From: Blastococcus sp. CT_GayMR20
GTDB lineage: Bacteria > Actinomycetota > Actinomycetes > Mycobacteriales > Geodermatophilaceae
Length of the DNA: 10,600 nucleotides
Direction of reading: 5' to 3'
Assembly: GCF_004570345.1 (NCBI RefSeq)
Contig: NZ_SPQM01000154.1
Span: 1 to 10,600 of the forward strand
Below, piece after piece: positions 1 to 6,958 of this stretch; position 1 is the stretch's first letter, and each line of letters starts with the position of its first letter. The notes under the pieces are model-generated. The model saw nothing but the letters and a program-made list of their open reading frames with translations, searched no databases and was not told the DNA's origin. The translations under genes were made by a program, and so were the position numbers.

Positions 1-1174
1 CGCGGGGCGCCGTCGTCGGCTCGGCGGGGCCGTCGGTGCTCCCGGCGGTCTCGTGGCCGCCCGAGTCGGGTCCGCCGGGCGGCGGGGGAGGGGGGCTCCC
101 GCCGGCGGGGCCACCGCCGTCCGGGCCACCGCCGTCCGGGCCGTCGTCCTCGGGGTGGTCGTCCTCGGGGCGGCTGTCGGCCAGTGCCTGGTCGAGCACG
201 TCGTCGTCGAGACCGGGGGCGTCGAAAGGGTTGCGCCGGCGGCGGTGCGGGAGGGCCAGGCGGGCGGCCACCCGCACGTCGTCCTCGGTGACCTCGTCGC
301 GGCCGGACCAGGCGGCGTGCGCGATCGCCGCGCGTGCGGTGACCAGGTCGGCGCGGAGGCCGTCGACGTCGAAGGCGGCGCACACGGCGGTCACCTGCTG
401 CAGCGCGGCGTCGGCGAGGACGACGTGCGGCAGCCGGGCGCGAGCGTCGGCGATGCGGGTGGCCAGCGCGGTCTCCTCCGCCGACCAGGCGGCGGCGAAG
501 CCGGCGGGATCCGCGTCGGAGGCGAACCGCCGGCGCACCACCTCCGCGCGCTCGATCGGGTCGCGCGGCGCGGCGACCTCGACGGTGAGACCGAAGCGGT
601 CGAGCAGCTGCGGCCGCAGCTCGCCCTCCTCCGGGTTCATGGTCCCGACCAGCAGGAAGCGCGCGGCGTGGCGGACGGAGACACCCTCCCGCTCGACGTA
701 GGCGGTGCCCATCGCCGCGGCGTCCAGCAGCAGGTCGACCAGGTGGTCGTGGAGCAGGTTGACCTCGTCGACGTAGAGCACGCCACGGTTCGCGGCGGCC
801 AGCAGACCGGGCTCGAACGCCTTCACGCCCTCGGTGAGCGCGCGCTCGAGGTCCAGCGAACCGACGACCCGGTCCTCCGAGGCGCCAACGGGCAGCTCGA
901 CCAGCCGCGCCGGGCGGACCGGGCCCCCCGCGGTGGGCTCGTGCGGACCGTCGGGGCACGCGGCGTCCGGAGCGGCGGGGTGGCAGGCGAAGCGGCAGCC
1001 GGGGACCACGGCGACCGGAGGGAGGACGGCGGCGAGCGCACGGACCGTCGTCGACTTAGCCGTGCCCTTCTCGCCGCGCACGAGCACGCCACCGACGGCA
1101 GGGGAGACGGCGTTGAGCAGGAGGGCCAGCCGCATGTCGTCCATGCCGACGACGGCGCTGAAGGGGTAGGTCAC
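1..1174 (-). CDS. AAA+ chelatase ATPase (magnesium/cobalt chelatase ChlI/BchD-type subunit), partial, C-terminus off left edge
   Basis: Probable ATP-driven motor subunit of a metal chelatase. In a B12 cluster the likely partner is a CobN-type cobaltochelatase that puts Co2+ into hydrogenobyrinic acid a,c-diamide. I translated it from the reverse complement: 391 residues are visible, running off position 1. Residues 30-42 hold Walker A ([13 protein letters not shown]), about 131-138 Walker B (GVLYVDEV, D136/E137) and about 177-182 sensor 1 (GTMNPE), followed by LLDRF. Cys60, Cys64 and Cys73 form a small C-x3-C-x8-C cluster between Walker A and B. From about residue 315 ([10 protein letters not shown]) the chain becomes an acidic, Pro/Gly-rich linker, as in family members that carry a C-terminal VWA domain; that domain should lie beyond the edge. 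Start GTG at 1174 is the only in-frame choice, because a TAG lies three codons upstream (1183-1181). No Shine-Dalgarno sits at a normal distance. A cobalamin riboswitch precedes it. The family is clear; the CobN partnership is inferred from context. Confidence 0.93.
   Translation of the reverse strand, partial: MTYPFSAVVGMDDMRLALLLNAVSPAVGGVLVRGEKGTAKSTTVRALAAVLPPVAVVPGCRFACHPAAPDAACPDGPHEPTAGGPVRPARLVELPVGASEDRVVGSLDLERALTEGVKAFEPGLLAAANRGVLYVDEVNLLHDHLVDLLLDAAAMGTAYVEREGVSVRHAARFLLVGTMNPEEGELRPQLLDRFGLTVEVAAPRDPIERAEVVRRRFASDADPAGFAAAWSAEETALATRIADARARLPHVVLADAALQQVTAVCAAFDVDGLRADLVTARAAIAHAAWSGRDEVTEDDVRVAARLALPHRRRRNPFDAPGLDDDVLDQALADSRPEDDHPEDDGPDGGGPDGGGPAGGSPPPPPPGGPDSGGHETAGSTDGPAEPTTAPR
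108..142 (-). repeat. 15-bp tandem repeat in the chelatase linker
   Basis: Two perfect copies of a 15-base unit (108-122 and 123-137) plus five bases of a third. In the coding frame the unit encodes Gly-Gly-Gly-Pro-Asp, so it lengthens the acidic Pro/Gly linker between the AAA+ and expected VWA domains without breaking the frame. It probably varies in copy number between strains. Confidence 0.75.
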
Positions 1175-1191
1175 TCGCGACTACGGCGCAC
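1172..1191 (-). other. Possible six-codon leader ORF coupled to the chelatase start
   Basis: On the minus strand a GTG at 1191 opens six codons (Met-Arg-Arg-Ser-Arg-Glu) and ends at a TGA (1173-1171) that overlaps the chelatase GTG as GTGA. A purine-rich GAGAGG lies 11 nt upstream of this GTG (1208-1203), but 28 nt upstream of the chelatase GTG. Translation of the mini-ORF could therefore deliver ribosomes to the chelatase start. It is too short to support by coding statistics and may be chance. Confidence 0.22.
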
Positions 1192-1207
1192 GGGGCACGC
1201 ATCCTCT

Positions 1208-1229
1208 CCCCGGGTGTCCACGCCCGGAG
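1208..1229 (-). promoter_or_regulatory. Hairpin between riboswitch aptamer and chelatase start (possible expression platform)
   Basis: Read on the minus strand, CTCCGGG and CCCGGGG can pair into a seven-base-pair stem (one G-U) around an eight-base loop. It lies 15 nt downstream of the B12 box (1245-1261) and runs directly into the GAGAGG purine stretch (1208-1203). That placement would suit an expression platform controlling ribosome access. No run of U follows, so a classical intrinsic terminator is not supported. The structure was judged by eye only. Confidence 0.35.
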
Positions 1230-1239
1230 GTGGCAGGAG

Positions 1240-1356
1240 GCGACGGCGGGAGTTCCTGGCTGACCGGAGGACCGGCTCACAGTGGCGGGACCGCGCCGGA
1301 ATCGCACCGGGCTTCCTCCACTGCCGTCGCGTGTGGCGGCGTCATGGAACCACAAC
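1240..1356 (-). ncRNA. Cobalamin (AdoCbl) riboswitch
   Basis: The minus strand between the cobQ stop and the chelatase start carries the cobalamin riboswitch signature. In order there is GTGGTTCC, whose GGTTCC can pair with the later GGAAGCC. Then comes CCGGTGCGATTCCGG (+ strand 1296-1310), with a short CCGG/CCGG stem. The highly conserved GGTCCCGCCACTGTGA follows (+ strand 1277-1292). Last is the B12 box AGCCAGGAACTCCCGCC (+ strand 1245-1261). Order and spacing match the RF00174-type aptamer. It sits in the 5' leader of the chelatase gene, so it should repress that gene and anything downstream when adenosylcobalamin is plentiful. Its 5' end is only about 25 nt from the cobQ stop and I see no convincing promoter in that gap. 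Transcription may start inside cobQ or read through from cobD-cobQ. Confidence 0.93.
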
Positions 1357-1381
1357 CCGTCCCCGGCCCGACAGCCCCGGG

Positions 1382-2896
1382 TCAGCCGGCGAAGGAACCC
1401 GGCGGGAGCAGCGGCAGGTCCGGCGGGGCCCCGGCCTCGATCAGCCGCCAGAGCGCCGGGGTGTCGGCGTGCTCGGCGACGAGGTCGCCGAGGCGGTCCA
1501 GCCGCGCCTCGCGGTGGTGCGCGAAGTCGGTGTCCGGGGCGGGCACGAACCGCCGGCCGGTGATCCTGGCGACCTCGGTGAGGAACGCGCGCCGGAAGCC
1601 GTCGTTCTCCAGCGCGCCGTGCCAGGTGGTGCCGAACACCGAGCCCGCTCGGGCGCCGTCCAGGAACGGCTGGGCGGGTGGGGTGACGGAGTCCCGGTCG
1701 ACGGTGACCACCCCGTGGTGGATCTCGTAGCCGTGGACCGGCTGCCCGAGGGCCGTGCCCGTGGGTCGACCCAGGGTCTTCTCCGGGGCGAAGCGGACGT
1801 CGGTGGGCAGCAACGCGAGGCCGGGAACGGTGCCGACCCGCGACTCCACGTGGTCGGTGATGGTCCGGGCCAGCATCTGGTGCCCTCCGCAGATGCCGAG
1901 CACGGGACCGTCCCCCGCGGCGTGCCGGCGCACCGCCTCGGCGAGACCGCTCTCCCGTAGCCAGGCGAGGTCCGCGACCGTCGACCGGGTTCCGGGCAGC
2001 ACGACCAGATCGGCGTCGGCGAGCTCCTCGGGCCGGGTGACGTAACGGACCAGGACCCCGGGTTCGGCGGCGAGGGCGTCGAGGTCGGTGAAGTTCGACA
2101 GTCGCGGGAGCCGGGCGACCGCCACCCGGAGCACGTCCTCGCCGTGCGGCGGTGCAGCGAGGGTGCCGCGGGTCGGCAGGTCGAGGGAGTCCTCGACGTC
2201 GAGCTCCAGCCCGCCGAGCCAGGGCAGCACGCCGAGCGTCGGGCGGCCGGTGAGCCGGGCCAGCTCGAGGAGGCCGGGCTCGAGGAGGCGGACGTCGCCG
2301 CGGAACTTGTTGACGAGGAATCCGGCGACCAGGCGCTGGTCGGCCGGCGGCATCAGCGCGACCGTTCCGTAGAGCGCGGGGAAGAGCCCGCCGCGGTCGA
2401 TGTCACCGACCACGACGACCGGCAGCTGCGCGGCAGTGGCCAGGCCCATGTTCGCGATGTCGTCGCCACGCAGGTTGATCTCGGTGGGCGAACCGGCGCC
2501 CTCGCAGATCACGACGTCGAAGCGGGAGCGCAGATCGGCCAGCGAGGCGAGGACCTGCTCGAGCAGGGCGGCCTTCATCGGCCGGTAGGACAGCGCGGTC
2601 ACCTCCGTGACCGCCCGGCCGAGCACGACCACCTGGCTCGAGTTGTCGCCTCCTGGCTTCAACAGCACGGGGTTCATCGCCGCCTCTGGCTCCACTCGCG
2701 CGGCGGCCGCCTGCATGGCCTGGGCGCGCCCGATCTCGGCGCCGCCGGCGGTGACCATGGAGTTGTTGCTCATGTTCTGCGCCTTGAACGGCGCCACCGA
2801 GACGCCCTGGCGCACCAGCCAGCGGCAGATGCCCGCTGTGACGATCGACTTGCCGGCGTCCGATGTGGTGCCGGCGACCAGGAGGGCCCCGCTCAC
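1382..2896 (-). CDS. cobQ: Adenosylcobyric acid synthase CobQ (CbiP), glutamine-hydrolysing
   Basis: Cytoplasmic ATP-dependent amidotransferase that amidates the b, d, e and g carboxyls of adenosylcobyrinic acid a,c-diamide, using glutamine, to give adenosylcobyric acid. The 504 residues match the family length of about 490-510. The N-terminal dethiobiotin-synthetase-like domain has the GTTSDAGKS phosphate loop at residues 9-17, followed by [12 protein letters not shown] (35-46) and [11 protein letters not shown] (78-88). The C-terminal class I amidotransferase-like domain has GICGGHQML with nucleophile Cys336, and His426 in [10 protein letters not shown]. The start is GTG at 2896, giving [17 protein letters not shown]. 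The same frame stays open upstream to 3190, but that stretch is antisense-like low-complexity sequence inside cobD. The start overlaps the cobD stop as GTGA (2896-2893), so translational coupling is likely. The next gene downstream on the same strand is the riboswitch-controlled chelatase. Confidence 0.97.
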   Translation of the reverse strand: MSGALLVAGTTSDAGKSIVTAGICRWLVRQGVSVAPFKAQNMSNNSMVTAGGAEIGRAQAMQAAAARVEPEAAMNPVLLKPGGDNSSQVVVLGRAVTEVTALSYRPMKAALLEQVLASLADLRSRFDVVICEGAGSPTEINLRGDDIANMGLATAAQLPVVVVGDIDRGGLFPALYGTVALMPPADQRLVAGFLVNKFRGDVRLLEPGLLELARLTGRPTLGVLPWLGGLELDVEDSLDLPTRGTLAAPPHGEDVLRVAVARLPRLSNFTDLDALAAEPGVLVRYVTRPEELADADLVVLPGTRSTVADLAWLRESGLAEAVRRHAAGDGPVLGICGGHQMLARTITDHVESRVGTVPGLALLPTDVRFAPEKTLGRPTGTALGQPVHGYEIHHGVVTVDRDSVTPPAQPFLDGARAGSVFGTTWHGALENDGFRRAFLTEVARITGRRFVPAPDTDFAHHREARLDRLGDLVAEHADTPALWRLIEAGAPPDLPLLPPGSFAG

Positions 2897-3840
2897 GGGC
2901 GCAGCCGGGTCAGGCGGGCGGCCACCGCGAGGGCCGCGGCGCCCACCCACACCGCGCGGGAGAGCCGGACGGCCGGGCCGATGTCGGCGGGCGTGGGCGC
3001 AGGACCGGACCCCAGGGCCGGGCGGACCTCCACCCGGGATCCGTAGACGTTGCGCCCGCCCAGCCGCACCCCCAGTGCCCCGGCCATCGCTGCCTCGCAC
3101 CGGCCGGAGTTGGGGCTCGGGTGGTGTGCGCCGTCGCGGAACCAGGTGCGCAGCGCCCCGCCGGCCGATCCGCCGGTGGCCGGCGCGCACGCGACGATCA
3201 GCGCGGCGGTGAGCCGGGCCGGCACCCAGTTGGCGACGTCGTCGAGTCGGGCCGCTGCCCAGCCGAAGCGCTCGTAACGCGGCGACCGATGGCCGACCAT
3301 GGCGTCGAGCGTGTTCACCGCCCGGTAGCCGAGCAGCCCCGGGAGCCCTGCCACCGCACCCCAGAAGAGCGGCGCGACCGCCGCGTCCGAGGTGTTCTCG
3401 GCGACCGACTCCACGGTCGCCCGGGCCAGCCCGTCCGCCCCCAGGGCGCTCGGGTCCCGGCCCGCCAGCGCCGGCAGCGCCGCCCGGCCTGCCTCGACGT
3501 CACCGGCCTCCAGCGCGCCGCGCATGCGCCCGGCCGCCCTGCCGAGCGACGTGCCACCGAGCACCGCCCAGGTGGCCGCGGCAGCGGTGAGGGTCCGGGT
3601 CACCGGGCGCCGCCGCGTGCCCCGGTCCAGCAGCAGACCGAGCCCGGACGCCGCGCCGACCAGCCCGACGGCGTGGACGATCCCGACGGCCCGGGAGTCC
3701 CGCCAGATCCGATTCTCGAGCGCGCCGGCGACCGCGCCGAACGCGGCCACGGGGTGGTGGTGGCGGGGGTCGGCGAGCAGCAGGTCGGCGACGGTGCCCA
3801 GGGCCAGGCCGGTCGCGATCGGAGTGTCCATCGGGCTCAT
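2893..3840 (-). CDS. cobD: Adenosylcobinamide-phosphate synthase CobD/CbiB (membrane protein)
   Basis: Attaches (R)-1-aminopropan-2-ol, or its O-phosphate, to the f-propionate of adenosylcobyric acid, giving adenosylcobinamide (phosphate). It is an integral membrane protein of 315 residues, close to the usual size. Family motifs are HHHPVAAFG (27-35), ESVAENTSD (144-152), the core from APLFWGA through [18 protein letters not shown] (about 156-193), [11 protein letters not shown] (199-209), [18 protein letters not shown] (240-257) and GGRNVYGS (261-268). Hydrophobic stretches lie near 52-72, 83-98, 155-175, 208-225 and 292-310. The ATG at 3840 is preceded by GGAGG 12 nt upstream; Met4 is an alternative. 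It is divergent from cobL across 44 bases and overlaps the cobQ start by four bases, so cobD-cobQ form a coupled pair for consecutive late steps. The name follows aerobic nomenclature and is not the Salmonella threonine-phosphate decarboxylase also called CobD. Confidence 0.96.
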   Translation of the reverse strand: MSPMDTPIATGLALGTVADLLLADPRHHHPVAAFGAVAGALENRIWRDSRAVGIVHAVGLVGAASGLGLLLDRGTRRRPVTRTLTAAAATWAVLGGTSLGRAAGRMRGALEAGDVEAGRAALPALAGRDPSALGADGLARATVESVAENTSDAAVAPLFWGAVAGLPGLLGYRAVNTLDAMVGHRSPRYERFGWAAARLDDVANWVPARLTAALIVACAPATGGSAGGALRTWFRDGAHHPSPNSGRCEAAMAGALGVRLGGRNVYGSRVEVRPALGSGPAPTPADIGPAVRLSRAVWVGAAALAVAARLTRLRP

Positions 3841-3870
3841 CGTGTCAACCGGCCTCCGGGGCCCGGTGCC

Positions 3871-3876
3871 TAGGAT
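3871..3876 (+). promoter_or_regulatory. Candidate -10 element for a leaderless cobL transcript
   Basis: TAGGAT fits the actinobacterial TANNNT -10 pattern and lies eight bases before the GTG at 3885, the usual gap from -10 to transcription start. Transcription could therefore begin at or next to the start codon. There is no recognisable -35 and the divergent spacer is only 44 bases, so this is a suggestion and not a firm promoter call. An overlapping CCTAGG palindrome occupies 3869-3874. Confidence 0.3.
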
Positions 3877-3884
3877 CGCCCGTC

Positions 3885-5114
3885 GTGCGAGGCGACGAGC
3901 GGGACGGAGCGGCGCCGGTGACCGTCGTGGGCATCGGCGCCGACGGGTGGGACGGCCTGTCGCCGACCGCCCGGTGCGCGATCGAGGACGCCCAGGTGTT
4001 GCGTGGCAGCGCCCGGCAGCTGGGGTTGGTCCCGGGCGACGTGCCGGCGGAGCGGGTGCCGTGGCCCACGCCGATGGGCCCGGCGCTGGCCGGCCTGCCG
4101 GACGCGCACCCCGGCTCCCGGGTCGTCGTCCTGGCCAGCGGCGACCCGATGCTGTCCGGGGTCGGCGCCTCCCTGGTGCGGTTGCACGGGCCGGGCTCGG
4201 TCCACGTCATCCCGCATCCCTCCTCCGTCAGCCTGGCCTGTGCACGGCTGGGCTGGGCAGTCGAGGAGACCGCCGTCGTCACCGTCGTGGGCCGCTCGCC
4301 GGACCTGGTGGCTCCGCACGTGTCGCCCGGGCGGCGGCTGCTCGTGCTCGGCTCCGACGGCGGCACGCCGGCGGGGGTCGCCGCCCTGTGCACCCGGCTC
4401 GGCTACGGCGCCAGCCACGTCACCGCGCTGGCACAGCTCGGCGGGAACGCGGAGCACGTGCTGACCGGCTCCGCCGCGGAGTGGCCGCACAGGGTCGTCG
4501 ACCCGCTGGTCGTGACCGCCGTCGAGGCCGTCGCCGACGCCGGGACGGTCGCGCTGCCGACCGTGCCGGGTCTGCCCGACGACGCGTTCGAGGACGACGG
4601 CCAGCTGACCAAGCGGGAGATCCGTGCCGTGACCCTGGCCCAGCTCGTGCCCCTGCCCGGGCAACTGCTCTGGGACGTCGGCGCCGGTGCCGGGTCGATC
4701 GGCATCGAGTGGATGCGCACCCATCCGTCGTGCCGGGCGATCGCGGTCGAGGGCCACCCGGACCGGGTTCGCCGCATCGCTCGGAACGCCGCCCGCCTCG
4801 GGGTTCCCGGCCTGCGCGTCGTGGAGGGGCGCGCACCCGATGCGCTGGACGGGCTGCCCGCCCCGGACGCCGTCTTCGTGGGCGGTGGGGCGACGGCCCC
4901 GTCGCTGCTCGAGACGTGCTGGGCGTCGCTGCCGGCCGGCGGGCGGCTCGTGGCCAACGCGGTCACCGTCGAGAGCGAGGCGGTGCTGGCGGGCTGGTTC
5001 GCGCGCGTCGGTGGCGAGCTGGTGCGGATCGGCGTGCAGCGCGCACAGCCGGTCGGCTCGTTCACCGGCTGGAGGCCGGCCATGCCGGTCACGATCTTCT
5101 CCGTGGTTCGGTAG
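3885..5114 (+). CDS. cobL: Precorrin-6Y C5,15-methyltransferase (decarboxylating) CobL (CbiE-CbiT fusion)
   Basis: Converts precorrin-6B to precorrin-8 by SAM-dependent methylation at C5 and C15 plus decarboxylation of the C12 acetate. It is a 409-residue two-domain fusion of the usual CobL size. The N-terminal CbiE-like tetrapyrrole methylase spans about 12-215, with TVVGIGADGWDGL (13-25) and LASGDPMLSG (83-92). The C-terminal CbiT-like Rossmann methylase spans about 240-409, with LTKREIRA (241-248), the SAM loop WDVGAGAGSIGIEW (263-276), AVEG (287-290) and FVGGG (331-335). GTG at 3885 is the longest start and fits a leaderless transcript. GTG at 3918 (giving M-TVVGIGADG) has GGAG eight bases upstream and is a good alternative that would trim 11 residues. 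cobM follows after four bases, so the two are probably one transcript. Function is certain; the start is not. Confidence 0.96.
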   Translation: MRGDERDGAAPVTVVGIGADGWDGLSPTARCAIEDAQVLRGSARQLGLVPGDVPAERVPWPTPMGPALAGLPDAHPGSRVVVLASGDPMLSGVGASLVRLHGPGSVHVIPHPSSVSLACARLGWAVEETAVVTVVGRSPDLVAPHVSPGRRLLVLGSDGGTPAGVAALCTRLGYGASHVTALAQLGGNAEHVLTGSAAEWPHRVVDPLVVTAVEAVADAGTVALPTVPGLPDDAFEDDGQLTKREIRAVTLAQLVPLPGQLLWDVGAGAGSIGIEWMRTHPSCRAIAVEGHPDRVRRIARNAARLGVPGLRVVEGRAPDALDGLPAPDAVFVGGGATAPSLLETCWASLPAGGRLVANAVTVESEAVLAGWFARVGGELVRIGVQRAQPVGSFTGWRPAMPVTIFSVVR

Positions 5115-5118
5115 CGGC

Positions 5119-5859
5119 ATGACCGTGCACTTCATCGGGGCCGGTCCGGGCGCCCCGGACCTGGTCACCGTCCGGGCCGCCCGCCTCATCGCCACCACGC
5201 CGGTCTGCCTCTATGCCGGTGCTCTCGTGCCGCGCGAGCTGCTCGACTCCACTCCTCCCGGTGCCCGCCTGGTCGACACCGCCGACCTGGACCTCGACCG
5301 GATCACCGCCGAACTGGTCGCGGCGCACGAGGCCGGGCTCGACGTCTCCCGGCTGCACTCCGGCGACCCGTCGATCTACAGCGCCATGGCCGAGCAGATG
5401 CGCCGGCTGGACGCCGAGGGAGTGCCCTACGAGGTCGTGCCCGGCGTCCCGGCGTTCGCTGCGGCCGCCGCGTCGCTCAAGCGCGAGCTGACGGTGCCGG
5501 GGGTCGGCCAGACGGTGATCCTCACCCGGACGTCGGCCCGCTCCACGCCGATGCCGCCGGGGGAGGATCTCGCCACGTTGGGCGCCTCGCGGGCGACGCT
5601 GGTCCTTCACCTCGCGGTGCAGCGGATCACCGAGCTGGTGCCCGAGCTGCTGCCGCACTACGGCGCCGACTGCCCGGTGGCGGTCGTCGCCCGGGCCAGC
5701 CGGGACGACGAGCTGGTCCTGCGCGGCACCCTGGCCGACATCGCGGAGCAGGTGGAGGAGGCGGGCGTGAAGCGGACCGCCGTGGTGATCGTCGGGGCCG
5801 TGCTCACCGCGGGTCAGTTCCCCGACAGCCACCTCTACTCGACGACCCGATGCCGCTAG
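5119..5859 (+). CDS. cobM: Precorrin-4 C11-methyltransferase CobM (CbiF)
   Basis: SAM-dependent class III methyltransferase that methylates C11 of precorrin-4 to give precorrin-5. The 246 residues are typical of the family. Motifs are VHFIGAGPGAPDLVTV (3-18), LHSGDPSIYSA (79-89), VVPGVPAF (106-113) and the CobM/CbiF signature SLKRELTVPGVGQTVILTR (119-137). The ATG at 5119 lies four bases after the cobL stop with no strong Shine-Dalgarno, so translational coupling to cobL is likely. The TAG stop is part of a CTAG palindrome that also gives the stop of convergent cbiD. In the mycobacterial order cobK would follow on the same strand; here cbiD lies in between, on the opposite strand. Confidence 0.96.
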   Translation: MTVHFIGAGPGAPDLVTVRAARLIATTPVCLYAGALVPRELLDSTPPGARLVDTADLDLDRITAELVAAHEAGLDVSRLHSGDPSIYSAMAEQMRRLDAEGVPYEVVPGVPAFAAAAASLKRELTVPGVGQTVILTRTSARSTPMPPGEDLATLGASRATLVLHLAVQRITELVPELLPHYGADCPVAVVARASRDDELVLRGTLADIAEQVEEAGVKRTAVVIVGAVLTAGQFPDSHLYSTTRCR

Positions 5860-6938
5860 GCGCGGCCCACCACGGTGCCGCCGCGGTCGATGACCACGAC
5901 GTCCACCTCCACCGGGGCGCCGCGGAGGACGCCGATCGCGGTGTCCCGGGCATCGACCGCGACCAGGTCACCGAGCGGCAATCCGGCGGCCTGGCACTGC
6001 TGCAAGGCGTCGAGCGCGGTGTTGGCCGCCCGGACGCCGTCCACCAGCGCCGGCGAGCCACCGGCCGCGCGCACCATGGCCGCCAGCGACTCCGTCGACA
6101 CCTGGGAGCGGCCCGAGTGCAGGTCGAGGTGCCCGTCGGCCAGCTTGGCCAGCTTGCCGATGCCCCCGGCGATCGTCAGCCGCGGGACCGGGTGCCGACG
6201 GAGGTACTTCAGCACGGCGCCGGCGAAGTCGCCCATGTCGAGCAGCGCGTCCTCGGGCAGGCCGTGGAGCTCGGTGACCACCCGCTCGCTGGTCGAGCCG
6301 GTGCACCCGGCCACGTGCTCGTGGCCGGCCGCCCGGGCGACGTCGATGCCGCGGCGGATGGAGTCGATCCACGACGAGCACGAGTAGGGGACGACGACGC
6401 CGGTGGTGCCGAGGATCGACAGCCCGCCGAGGATGCCGAGGCGCGGGTTCCAGGTCTTCCGCGCCAGGTCCTCGCCGTGCTCGACGGAGAGCTCGACGAC
6501 GACGTCGCCGGTGCCCCCGTGCCGCGCGGCGACCGCGGCGACGTGCTCGCGGATGAACTGCCGCGGCATGGGGTTGATGGCCGGCTCCCCGACCGGCAGC
6601 GGCAGGCCCGGCTTGGTCACCGTGCCGACGCCGGGCCCGGCGCGGAAGGTGACCCCCGTGCCGGGCTCGCCGGGCGTCACCCTCGCCGAGACGAGCGCCC
6701 CGTGCGTGACGTCGGGGTCGTCTCCCGCGTCCTTGACGATGCCGACGGTGGCGGCGCCGTCCGCGAGCAGCTCCGTGGCGAGCGCGAAGGACGGGTGCAA
6801 GCCGCGCGGCAGGTCGATCGTGACGGGATCGGGGAACTCGCCGGTGAGCAGCGCCGTGTAGGCAGCGGTGGTCGCTGCGGTCGCGCAGGCGCCCGTCGTC
6901 CACCCGTAGCGCAGCCCCGTGGCGCCGTCCCGACTCAC
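5856..6938 (-). CDS. cbiD: Cobalt-precorrin-5B C1-methyltransferase CbiD
   Basis: SAM-dependent C1 methyltransferase of the anaerobic-type pathway, which normally acts on cobalt-precorrin-5B after CbiG opens the lactone. The 360 residues match the family. Motifs are LRYGWTTGACATAA (9-22) at the N-terminus, INPMPRQFI (121-129), KTWNPRLGILGGLSILGTTG (161-180), VVPYSCSSWIDSI (182-194), HVAGCTGSTSE (208-218) and GGIGKLAKLADGHLDLHS (258-275). The start is GTG at 6938 with no clear Shine-Dalgarno; the divergent cobK start is only 20 bases away. The stop is TAG at 5858-5856, inside the CTAG shared with cobM. Base composition looks like its neighbours, with no sign of recent transfer. The oddity is biochemical: it stands among metal-free, oxygen-type enzymes (CobG next door), where CobF usually does this methylation. 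No cbiG or cobF is visible. Family assignment is firm; the exact substrate is inferred. Confidence 0.96.
   Translation of the reverse strand: MSRDGATGLRYGWTTGACATAATTAAYTALLTGEFPDPVTIDLPRGLHPSFALATELLADGAATVGIVKDAGDDPDVTHGALVSARVTPGEPGTGVTFRAGPGVGTVTKPGLPLPVGEPAINPMPRQFIREHVAAVAARHGGTGDVVVELSVEHGEDLARKTWNPRLGILGGLSILGTTGVVVPYSCSSWIDSIRRGIDVARAAGHEHVAGCTGSTSERVVTELHGLPEDALLDMGDFAGAVLKYLRRHPVPRLTIAGGIGKLAKLADGHLDLHSGRSQVSTESLAAMVRAAGGSPALVDGVRAANTALDALQQCQAAGLPLGDLVAVDARDTAIGVLRGAPVEVDVVVIDRGGTVVGRA
5862..5881. terminator. Possible bidirectional hairpin just past the convergent cobM/cbiD stops
   Basis: Starting three bases after the cobM stop, GCGG and CCGC pair as the outer stem, and CACC and GGTG can extend it around a tiny loop, with two unpaired bases on one side. 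It overlaps the last codons of cbiD. There is no T-tract on either strand, so it is at best a GC-rich hairpin terminator of the kind proposed in actinobacteria. GC-rich coding sequence throws up such hairpins often. Confidence 0.2.
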
Positions 6939-6951
6939 GTGATCAGCATGC
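6935..6951. promoter_or_regulatory. Nested palindromes spanning the cbiD/cobK divergent spacer
   Basis: The short divergent spacer holds the eight-base palindrome TCACGTGA (6935-6942), overlapping TGATCA (6940-6945), followed directly by GCATGC (6946-6951). The first includes the cbiD GTG. Their position between two start codons would suit a shared operator, but each is short and the total may be chance. No -10 or -35 elements are evident. Confidence 0.2.
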
Positions 6952-6958
6952 CTGGCCG

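Noticed and set aside
1056..1355. 99-codon minus-strand frame across the riboswitch, including an ATG at 1202 right after GAGAGG
   Set aside because: It reads through the aptamer and then out of frame over the chelatase start. The ATG at 1202 has no spacing from the purine stretch.
53..1960. Long plus-strand open frame (635 codons) spanning the chelatase, riboswitch and cobQ region
   Set aside because: It runs antisense through two clear genes and a structured RNA and is very rich in Arg/Gly/Val/Ala with no family motifs. Such open shadows are expected at this GC content.
2893..3190. N-terminal extension of cobQ up to 3190
   Set aside because: The extra 98 codons lie inside cobD and show no CobQ similarity. 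The family N-terminus begins at the GTG at 2896, which also forms the GTGA overlap.
3843..3848. TTGACA on the minus strand just before cobD, resembling a -35 box
   Set aside because: It lies six bases or fewer from the cobD start, and no -10 hexamer appears 17 bases on. It would start transcription inside cobD.
3392..5122. Plus-strand open frame (576 codons) over cobD and cobL
   Set aside because: It is antisense to cobD, then in the wrong frame of cobL. No recognisable domain.
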